Assembly: GCA_046331225.1 (NCBI GenBank)
Contig: JAXLRF010000003.1
Location: forward strand, 62,001 to 126,000
Direction of reading: 5' to 3'
DNA: 64,000 nucleotides
Source: VFMC01 sp046331225
GTDB taxonomy: Bacteria; Actinomycetota; Acidimicrobiia; Acidimicrobiales; Ilumatobacteraceae
Below the pieces are notes generated by a model. That model was not told the origin of the DNA. It did not search any database and saw only the letters and a program-made list of their open reading frames with translations. Of this stretch, positions 58,093 to 64,000 are shown in pieces. Made by a program: the position numbers and the translations under genes. Position 1 is the first letter of the stretch. Every line of letters starts with the position of its first letter.

Positions 58093-58757
58093 CAGAAGAT
58101 GCCCGCCGGTGCCAGTCCGTCGATCGCACCCCGACCGACCAGCCACCACAACCGCTGCGCAGGCGCGACCGCGAGCGCCTCGGCCGGCAGGGCGGTCAGC
58201 CCCATCGGTCGCCGCGAGGCCCACAGCCGTTCCATCCGCACGAGCTCGAGCCGCACGTACGCCGACGGCCAGTCGTCGGCGGTGTAGCCGAGCCCCAGAT
58301 CGGCATGGTGGATCTCGGTCTCGCGCCAGCGCCGGAACGGCAGGTCGGCGAGCGGTACGCGGCCCATCACCGACATGCCCTCGCCCGTCCACGCCTCGTC
58401 GGGGGTGGTCCCCCACGCGGCCTCGAGCCGAGCGTTCGTCGCGACCACGTCGGCGACGGCCGTGGCGGCATCGCGCCCCGCATCACGCTCGATCTCGGCT
58501 GCGCGGCCCTCGGCCCCGCCCACGTACTGCTCGGCCACCTCGCCGCGACCGCCCGCATCGAGCATCCGGACATGGCTGTCGGCGTTGCGCGCCAGGTGGG
58601 CGAGCACGTGCCCCACCGTCCAGCCGGGCAGCAGCGACGGCCGGCGCAGGTCGGCATCGGTGAGCGAGGCGACACGCTGTTCGAGCCGGCGATGGGCTGC
58701 CGTGGCGCCCTCGACGTCGCGGCGGAGCTCGGCCAGGTCGGTCCCCGGGTCGGTCAT
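58092..58757 (-). CDS. Maleylpyruvate isomerase family mycothiol-dependent enzyme
   Basis: A 221-residue mycothiol-type DinB protein, closer to true maleylpyruvate isomerase than the copy at 36392. The signature SLLPGWTVGHVLAHLARNADSHVRML (about 43-68) has the first metal His, and the pair is in WRETEIHHADLGLGY (about 148-162, HHADLG). Maleylpyruvate isomerase uses mycothiol in gentisate breakdown, but no ring-cleavage genes are near. ATG at 58757 has TAGAGT 7 nt upstream. The copper gene is coupled downstream by TGATG. Confidence 0.88.
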   Translation of the reverse strand: MTDPGTDLAELRRDVEGATAAHRRLEQRVASLTDADLRRPSLLPGWTVGHVLAHLARNADSHVRMLDAGGRGEVAEQYVGGAEGRAAEIERDAGRDAATAVADVVATNARLEAAWGTTPDEAWTGEGMSVMGRVPLADLPFRRWRETEIHHADLGLGYTADDWPSAYVRLELVRMERLWASRRPMGLTALPAEALAVAPAQRLWWLVGRGAIDGLAPAGIF

Positions 58758-58764
58758 GGCGTGA

Positions 58765-58770
58765 ACTCTA
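58765..58770 (-). promoter_or_regulatory. -10 element of the mycothiol-copper operon (leaderless)
   Basis: TAGAGT on the minus strand, 7 nt before the ATG at 58757. Confidence 0.5.
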
Positions 58771-58824
58771 GGTTTCACCGACCACGAACGCCCGAGCGCG
58801 GTCAGGACGTGGCAACCTGCTGCC

Positions 58825-59853
58825 ATGCAGATCGCGATGATCGGACTGGGCCGGATGGGCGCCAACATGGTCCGCCGCCTCCACGGCGGTGGGCACCAGT
58901 GCGTGGTGTACGACGTCAACCCGTCGGCGGTCACCGACCTGGCCGCCGAGGTGGGCGCTCAGGGGGTGCACAGCCTCGACGAGCTCGTCGCCGCCCTCGA
59001 ACCGCCCCGGGCGGTGTGGATCATGGTGCCGGCCGCGTTCGTCGGCTCCACCGTCGGCCGGCTGGCCGCTCTGCTGGCGCCGGGCGACACCATCATCGAC
59101 GGCGGCAACAGCTGGTACCGGGACGACGTCGACCGTGCCGCACCGCTGGCCGAGCAGGGCCTGCACTACCTCGACGTCGGCACCAGCGGCGGCGTGTTCG
59201 GCCTCGAACGCGGCTACTGCATGATGGTCGGCGGCGACGCCGAGGCCGTCGATCGCCTCGCACCGGTGCTCGACACGCTGGCACCCGGCGTGTCGGTCGC
59301 CGAGCGCACCCCCGGCCGCACCGGCGATCCCGCTCCCGAGGAGCGCGGCTGGCTGCACTGCGGCCCGAGCGGTGCCGGGCACTTCGTCAAGATGGTGCAC
59401 AACGGCATCGAGTACGGGCTGATGGCTGCGTACGCCGAAGGGCTCAACGTGCTGGCGAAGGCCGGCATCGGGCTCGAATCGCACGCCAAGGACGCCGAGA
59501 CCGCACCGCTCGCCGAACCGCAGTACTACCGCTACGACTTCGACCTCACCGCGATCAGCGAGGTGTGGCGCCGCGGCAGCGTGGTGTCGAGCTGGCTGCT
59601 CGACCTCACCGCCGCCGCCCTGCAGGCCGACCCCGAGCTCGAGGCGTTCGCCGGTCGGGTCAGCGACAGCGGCGAGGGTCGTTGGACGTTGCACGCGGCC
59701 GTCGACGAAGGCGTGCCGGTGCCCACGCTCGCGTCGGCGCTGTGGGACCGCTTCTACTCGCGTGAGCGCGGCGACGTCGCCCACCAGCTGCTGTCGGCGA
59801 TGCGTTCGCAGTTCGGCGGCCACCACGAACTCGCGAAGGGACAGGGACGATGA
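58825..59853 (+). CDS. gnd: 6-phosphogluconate dehydrogenase (decarboxylating), short NAD-type
   Basis: A 342-residue enzyme that oxidises and decarboxylates 6-phosphogluconate to ribulose 5-phosphate. N-terminal dinucleotide motif IGLGRMGANMVRRL (about 6-19), IIDGGNSWYRDD (about 91-102), LDVGTSGGVFGLERGYCMMVGG (about 117-138) and the catalytic Lys in GPSGAGHFVKMVHNGIEYG (about 179-197). Size matches the short GndA-like class rather than the 470-residue classical form. CAACCT six nt before the ATG suggests a leaderless mRNA. zwf starts in its stop (ATGA). Confidence 0.94.
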   Translation: MQIAMIGLGRMGANMVRRLHGGGHQCVVYDVNPSAVTDLAAEVGAQGVHSLDELVAALEPPRAVWIMVPAAFVGSTVGRLAALLAPGDTIIDGGNSWYRDDVDRAAPLAEQGLHYLDVGTSGGVFGLERGYCMMVGGDAEAVDRLAPVLDTLAPGVSVAERTPGRTGDPAPEERGWLHCGPSGAGHFVKMVHNGIEYGLMAAYAEGLNVLAKAGIGLESHAKDAETAPLAEPQYYRYDFDLTAISEVWRRGSVVSSWLLDLTAAALQADPELEAFAGRVSDSGEGRWTLHAAVDEGVPVPTLASALWDRFYSRERGDVAHQLLSAMRSQFGGHHELAKGQGR

Positions 59854-61250
59854 TCACCTCCCACCAGCCGACGGCCGACGCGCTCGTGCTGTTCGGCGCG
59901 ACCGGCGACCTCGCCAAGCGCAAGCTCTTCCCGGCGCTCTACCAGCTCGAGACGCGCGGGATCCTCCAGATCCCCGTGATCGGCGTGGCCCGGAGCGACT
60001 GGACCGACCAGGCGTTCTGCGAGCACGCGCACGACGCGATCCTCGCCGCGATCCCCGACGCGCACGCCTCCGCGATCGAGCCGTTGATGAAGCGGCTCGA
60101 CCTCATCCAGGGCGACTACGCCGACCCCGCCACGTGGGAGTCGCTGCGCGACACCCTCGACCGCCACGGCAGCAAGCAGGCCGTGTTCTACATGGCGATC
60201 CCGCCGACGATGTTCCCCACCGTCGCCGAGAAGCTCGCATCGGTCGGGCTCAACGAGCGCGGTCGCATCGTGGTCGAGAAGCCGTTCGGACGCGACCTCG
60301 CCAGCGCTCGTGAACTCAACGACACACTGCACACCGTGTTCCCCGAGGAGCGCATCTTCCGCATCGACCACTACCTCGGCAAGGAGAGCGTCGAGGACCT
60401 GCTGGTGTTCCGCTTCTCGAACACCCTGCTCGAGCCGGTGTGGAACCGCAACTACGTGCGCAGCGTGCAGATCACGATGAGCGAGACCATCGGCGTCGAG
60501 GGTCGCGGCAGCTTCTACGACGGCGTCGGCTCGATGCGCGACGTGCTGCAGAACCACCTGCTGCAGGTGGCCGCGCTGGTGGCGATGGAGCCGCCCGTCG
60601 GCCCCGAGGCCAACTTCCTGCAGGACGAGAAGGCCAAGGTGTTCGCGGCGATGCGCCCGATCGACCCGGCCTCGCTGGTGCGCGGCCAGTACGTCGGCTA
60701 CCGCGACGAGCCGGGTGTCGCGCCCGACTCGCAGGTCGACACGTTCTCGGCGGCGCGCATCGAGATCGACTCGTGGCGCTGGGCCGGGGTGCCGTGGTAC
60801 GTGCGCTGCGGCAAGGGCCTCGCCAAGTCGGCCACCGAGGTGGTGGTCGAGTTCCGCGAACCGCCGGCCATGCTGTTCGACGAGGCGGGCGGGCCGGTCC
60901 CGCAGCGCAACCTCGTCCGGTTCCGCCTCGGCAAGCAGGACGGCGTGACGTTCACCGTGCAGGCCAAGACACCTGGCCAGCACCTCGACAGCCAGAACGT
61001 CGACCTCGCGGTCGACTTCGCCGCGGCGCTGGGCGAGCGGCGCGAGGCCTACGAGCGGCTGCTCGACGACGCGATCGCCGGTTCGTCGCGCCGCTTCGCA
61101 CGCGAGGACGTGGTCGAGCAGACCTGGCGGGTGGTGCAGCCGGCACTCGACGAACCCGGTCCCGTGCACCCGTACTTCCGCGGTTCGTGGGGTCCGGCCG
61201 AGGCCGACCGGATCCTGCACGGCGACCGCTGGTTCGAGCCCTCGTCCTGA
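59850..61250 (+). CDS. zwf: Glucose-6-phosphate 1-dehydrogenase
   Basis: A 466-residue enzyme of the oxidative pentose phosphate pathway that makes NADPH and 6-phosphoglucono-lactone. Coenzyme motif LFGATGDLAKRKLFPALYQL (about 14-33), EKPFGRDL near 143, the substrate and active-site motif RIDHYLGKESVEDLLVFRF (about 171-189) with Lys and His, and WAGVPWYVRCGKGL near 310. Length is typical. ATGA overlap with gnd means the consecutive steps are translated together, though the lactonase step has no gene here. Convergent with the ABC importer genes. Confidence 0.96.
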   Translation: MITSHQPTADALVLFGATGDLAKRKLFPALYQLETRGILQIPVIGVARSDWTDQAFCEHAHDAILAAIPDAHASAIEPLMKRLDLIQGDYADPATWESLRDTLDRHGSKQAVFYMAIPPTMFPTVAEKLASVGLNERGRIVVEKPFGRDLASARELNDTLHTVFPEERIFRIDHYLGKESVEDLLVFRFSNTLLEPVWNRNYVRSVQITMSETIGVEGRGSFYDGVGSMRDVLQNHLLQVAALVAMEPPVGPEANFLQDEKAKVFAAMRPIDPASLVRGQYVGYRDEPGVAPDSQVDTFSAARIEIDSWRWAGVPWYVRCGKGLAKSATEVVVEFREPPAMLFDEAGGPVPQRNLVRFRLGKQDGVTFTVQAKTPGQHLDSQNVDLAVDFAAALGERREAYERLLDDAIAGSSRRFAREDVVEQTWRVVQPALDEPGPVHPYFRGSWGPAEADRILHGDRWFEPSS

Positions 61251-61259
61251 TCCGGCGCG

Positions 61260-62039
61260 CTACGCGGTCGTGCGGCGCGGCACCACCACCACGGTGCCGT
61301 CGTCGTCGTGGTGCACCGTGACGCTCACACCGTAGAACTCGCTCAACGTCTCGGGCCGCAGCACCTGCGCTGCCGTGCCCGTCGACACCACGTGGCCCTG
61401 GTGCAACAGCGCGAGCCGGTCGGCGTACAGGCCCGCCAGCGTGAGGTCGTGCATCGCGCTCACCAGCGTGAGGCCGTGCTCGCGCCGCAGCCGGTCGACC
61501 AGCTCGAGCGCCTGCTGCTGGTGGCCGATGTCGAGCGCGCTCGTCGGCTCGTCGAGCAGCAGGATCGGCGCCTCCTGGGCGAGCGCCCGTGCGATCACGA
61601 GCCGCTGCCGCTCGCCACCGCTCATCGTGCCGACGGGGCGCGTGGCGAGCTCCTGCAGGTCGAGCCGGTCGAGGACGCTCTGCACCATCGCCAGGTCGTG
61701 CTGGCTTTCGACGCCGAAGTAGCCGATGTACGGCGTGCGCCCGAGCAGCACGTACTCCTCGCCCGTCATGTCGTCGGGCATGTTGGGCGCCTGGGGCACG
61801 TACGCGACCAGCTCGGCCCGACGGCGCGCGCTGCGCAACGCGATCGGCGCACCGTCGACGGCGATCGTGCCGCTGTGGGGCACCAGGCCCGCCGTCGCCC
61901 GCAGGATCGACGACTTGCCGGCACCGTTGGGACCGATCAGGCACAGCCACTCCCCCGGGCGCACCGTGTCGGTGAAACCCTGGATCGCGTCACGCCGTCC
62001 GTAGCGGACGGCGAGATCGGTGAACGCGAGCGAGCTCAC
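61260..62039 (-). CDS. ABC transporter ATP-binding protein (BtuD/FecE type)
   Basis: A 259-residue ATPase of the metal-chelate import family. Walker A GPNGAGKSS (about 36-44), Q-loop YVPQAPNMPDDMTGEEYVLLGRTPY (about 79-103), signature MSGGERQRLVIARAL (about 139-153), Walker B ILLLDEPTSALD (about 159-170) and H-loop SAMHDLTLAGLYADR (about 194-208), all in the FecE/BtuD style. GTG at 62039 is in a GTGA overlap with the permease stop. It powers uptake with the permease and binding protein of the same operon. Confidence 0.92.
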   Translation of the reverse strand: MSSLAFTDLAVRYGRRDAIQGFTDTVRPGEWLCLIGPNGAGKSSILRATAGLVPHSGTIAVDGAPIALRSARRRAELVAYVPQAPNMPDDMTGEEYVLLGRTPYIGYFGVESQHDLAMVQSVLDRLDLQELATRPVGTMSGGERQRLVIARALAQEAPILLLDEPTSALDIGHQQQALELVDRLRREHGLTLVSAMHDLTLAGLYADRLALLHQGHVVSTGTAAQVLRPETLSEFYGVSVTVHHDDDGTVVVVPRRTTA

Positions 62040-63055
62040 GAGCCCTTGCCCCGGGTGCGCAGCACGAGGATGAAGAACGGTGCGCCGAAGAACGCGGTGA
62101 CCACACCGATCGGTGTCTCGGCCGGGTCCTGCAACACGCGCCCGGGGATGTCGGCGAGGATGAGGAACGCGGCACCCATGATCAGCGTGAGCGGCAGCAG
62201 CCGTCGGTACGACGCGCCGGCGAGCAGCCGCACCACGTGCGGGACGACGATGCCGACGAAGCCGATGAGTCCGCTGACGCTCACCACGGCGGCGGTGCCC
62301 ATCGTCGCAGCGAGCACGACGACGAGGCGGACCTTGGCCACGTCGGTGCCGAGTGCGATCGCCTCGTCGTCGCCCACGCGCAGCACGTCGAGGTGGCGCC
62401 GGTGCAGCAGCAACACTGCGCTCGACACCACCACGTAGGGCAGGACGAGGCGCACGTCGTGCCAGCTCGCCAGCGTGAGCCGACCGAGGATCCAGCTGTA
62501 CACCTCGCGGATCACGTCGTTGTTGCGTTGCAGCACGAACGCCTGGATGGCCGTGGCGAGCGAGGTGACGGCCACGCCCGCGAGCACGAGCGTCACCCCG
62601 CTGCGGTGCGCGCCGAACGACGCGCCGACCAGGTAGGTGAGCATCACCGCGAGCAACCCGCCGACGAACGCCGCGAGGGGCAGCGGGTCGACGAGCCAGC
62701 CGCTGGTGTTGGCTCGGCCGATCGCGAACACGATCGTCGCGCCGAGCCCGGCGCCCGCCGCCACACCGAGCAGGTACGGGTCGACGAGCGGGTTGCGGAA
62801 CACGCCCTGGTAGCTGGCACCGGCCAGCGAGAGCATCGCCCCGACGATCCCGGCGAGCACCACGCGGGGCATGCGCACGTTCCAGATGATGTTGCCGCTC
62901 GCCGCGCCCCAGCTGCCGGCCGGGCCGATCATGACACCGAGGAACAGCGCCGCGGCGAGCACGACGAGCGACAGCGGCAGCCACCACCTGCCCGTGCGCG
63001 CGACCGGACGGCGGAGGCCGTCGGTCGTGCGCCGGGCGAGTGGGTCGGCCAACAT
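62036..63055 (-). CDS. ABC transporter permease (BtuC/FecCD type)
   Basis: A 339-residue permease with about ten helices of the FecCD/BtuC family for cobalamin, haem or iron-siderophore. Characteristic blocks: RMPRVVLAGIVGAMLSLAGASYQGVFRNPLVDPYLLGVAAGAGLGA (about 60-105), SWILGRL near 190, and VSGLIGFVGIVVPHVVRLLAG (about 268-288). The end has DPAETPIGVVTAFFGAPFFILVLR. ATG at 63055 was chosen because the binding-protein stop is at 63060. Ligand class is uncertain, but cobalamin or siderophore are the usual choices. Confidence 0.92.
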   Translation of the reverse strand: MLADPLARRTTDGLRRPVARTGRWWLPLSLVVLAAALFLGVMIGPAGSWGAASGNIIWNVRMPRVVLAGIVGAMLSLAGASYQGVFRNPLVDPYLLGVAAGAGLGATIVFAIGRANTSGWLVDPLPLAAFVGGLLAVMLTYLVGASFGAHRSGVTLVLAGVAVTSLATAIQAFVLQRNNDVIREVYSWILGRLTLASWHDVRLVLPYVVVSSAVLLLHRRHLDVLRVGDDEAIALGTDVAKVRLVVVLAATMGTAAVVSVSGLIGFVGIVVPHVVRLLAGASYRRLLPLTLIMGAAFLILADIPGRVLQDPAETPIGVVTAFFGAPFFILVLRTRGKGS

Positions 63056-63059
63056 CGGA

Positions 63060-64000
63060 TCAGCCCGCCGGAGCCGCGGCCACCGCGGCGACGCTCTCAC
63101 CGATCAGCTGCACCAGATCGACCACACGGGGCCCCCAGCGCGAGGCGACGTCGTCGTCGAGCTCGATCACGTGACCGCCGGTGACGGCCTGCAGCGAGTC
63201 CCAGCCCGGACGGGCGGCCACGGTCTCGGCCGACTCGCCACAGCACTTGGTGTCGGCCAGGAAGATCAGGTCGGGGTCCTGGCTGATCAGGAACTCGGCG
63301 CTGAGCTGCGGATAGTCACTGCCACCCTCGGCGGTGTCGGCCACGTTGCGCAGCCCGAACAGTCCGTACACCTGGCCGATGAACGTGTTCGAGGTGATGC
63401 TGTAGAAAGTGGGGTCGAGCTCGTGGTAGTAGCTCGGCGCCACGTCGAACGCCGGCACCCCGGCCACCGCGGCGTCGATGTCGCCCTGCATGTTCGCGAC
63501 CAGCTCGGCCGCCTCGGCCACGTGACCGGTCGCCGCGCCGAGCTGCTCGATCTGGGTGTAGATGTCGTCGAACGAGGTGGCGGCGGCACCGACCCAGTTG
63601 GCGATGCCGAGCGTGTCGAGCGAGTCGCCGAGGCCGGTGGTGCCGTCGTGCACCACGAGATCGGGGTCGTAGGCCGCGATGGCCTCGACGTTGGGCTCGA
63701 AGCCCGACAGGTCGGTCGACTTGGCGGCGGCCTCGGCCGGGTAGTTGCTCTGGTCGTCGACGGCGATCACCTGGTCGCCGGCGCCGATCGCGAACAGCAT
63801 CTCGGTGGCGGTGGGCGACAGGCTGACGATGCGCTGGGGCACGTCACCGGCGGGCTCGGTGGCCGCGACCGTGGTGTCGGCAGCACCGGCGTCGGTGCCT
63901 TCGGGGGCGACGGTGGTGTCGGCCGACAGCGCGACGGTGGTGTCGGCCGCGGCGGTGGGGGTGGGTTCGGTGGCGGCCGACTCGGTCGAGTCGTCGCCGC
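63060..64000 (-). CDS. Metal-chelate/cobalamin substrate-binding lipoprotein, 5' end cut by the window
   Basis: At least 313 residues of a BtuF/FepB-type binding protein with a long helical backbone between lobes. The mature part starts PQRIVSLSPTATEMLFAIGAGDQVIAVDD, with DPDLVVHDGT, and ends WGPRVVDLVQLIGESVAAVA. The reading frame continues to the window edge through a linker rich in Thr, Ala and Val (DTTVA repeats) and opens SGDDSTES, the same residues that follow the lipobox Cys in two other lipoproteins here (CSGDD), so the signal peptide lies just outside. It is the first gene of the importer operon; the permease starts 5 nt before its stop ends. Confidence 0.9.
   Translation of the reverse strand, partial: GDDSTESAATEPTPTAAADTTVALSADTTVAPEGTDAGAADTTVAATEPAGDVPQRIVSLSPTATEMLFAIGAGDQVIAVDDQSNYPAEAAAKSTDLSGFEPNVEAIAAYDPDLVVHDGTTGLGDSLDTLGIANWVGAAATSFDDIYTQIEQLGAATGHVAEAAELVANMQGDIDAAVAGVPAFDVAPSYYHELDPTFYSITSNTFIGQVYGLFGLRNVADTAEGGSDYPQLSAEFLISQDPDLIFLADTKCCGESAETVAARPGWDSLQAVTGGHVIELDDDVASRWGPRVVDLVQLIGESVAAVAAAPAG

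Noticed and set aside
63842..63844. Start of the binding protein at the GTG before PQRIVSLSP
   Set aside because: The frame stays open to the window edge through a Thr/Ala linker typical of the other lipoproteins here, so the true start is outside the window.

Overview
The window reads as a chromosome segment of a high-GC actinobacterium, most likely of the class Acidimicrobiia (Ilumatobacter-like). The evidence is the very G+C-rich coding sequence, frequent GTG starts, two mycothiol-type maleylpyruvate isomerase/DinB proteins, a Ruc/FmdB gene beside galU, and a moaA-moeA-GlpR-like cluster close to galU, as in mycobacteria. The lineage is inferred from gene content. No phage, insertion sequence, CRISPR array or origin was seen. 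The gene at each window edge is cut.

Layout. 1-5070: an amidase-TetR-DmpA operon whose genes overlap by 4 nt, with a palindromic operator over the likely -35, then a dimethylformamidase-like/VOC pair. 5164-5239: tRNA-Ala(CGC) with its own promoter and terminator. 5299-10159: a GlpR-like membrane protein and molybdenum cofactor genes moaC, moaA and moeA. 10180-11546: a glycolipid-binding protein and a methyltransferase. 11547-11983: the only gene-free stretch over 300 bp, filled by a compound inverted-repeat element. 11984-18219: GNAT, AlkD-like, galU, a Cys-less Ruc-like protein under a CIRCE element, SAF-domain protein, uppP, PHP phosphoesterase and an RmlD-like SDR.

18305-21199: a three-gene flavin electron-transfer module (ferric-reductase-like membrane protein, FMN-binding lipid-side protein, ApbE). 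21209-23946: TldE/TldD. 24021-29091: thioesterase, pilin-like lipoprotein, MFS transporter, ThDP enzyme, split-barrel flavoprotein and SDR. 29153-38937: dxs, a phytoene-desaturase-like oxidoreductase, enoyl-CoA hydratase, inositol-phosphatase-like enzyme, D-aminoacylase, cystathionine-type PLP enzyme and a hydrolase. 38945-41565: thiolase with an HMG-CoA-synthase/DUF35 fusion. 41628-47565: penicillin-acylase lipoprotein, Nfu-type Fe-S protein, SDR, CDF and EamA transporters.

47584-48655: a DUF559/AbiEi-like gene framed by two 53-bp direct repeats. 48644-52938: a TPP-riboswitch-controlled thiamine operon (pyrophosphokinase plus ABC importer). 52951-56449: Gfo/Idh oxidoreductase, GNAT, and a WxG-type small protein coupled to a large helical protein of unknown function. 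56467-58757: CopC-CopD protein and a mycothiol enzyme. 58825-61250: gnd-zwf (oxidative pentose phosphate). 61260-64000: a BtuCDF/siderophore-type importer.

Two habits recur. Operon genes overlap by 4 nt (GTGA/ATGA, possibly CTGA), implying translational coupling. More than twenty genes have a TAnnnT-like -10 hexamer ending only 6-9 nt before the start codon and no Shine-Dalgarno, implying widespread leaderless transcripts. The strongest novel observations are the Cys-less Ruc-like chaperone under CIRCE control, the compound hairpin element at 11577-11881, and the 53-bp repeats around the DUF559 gene.
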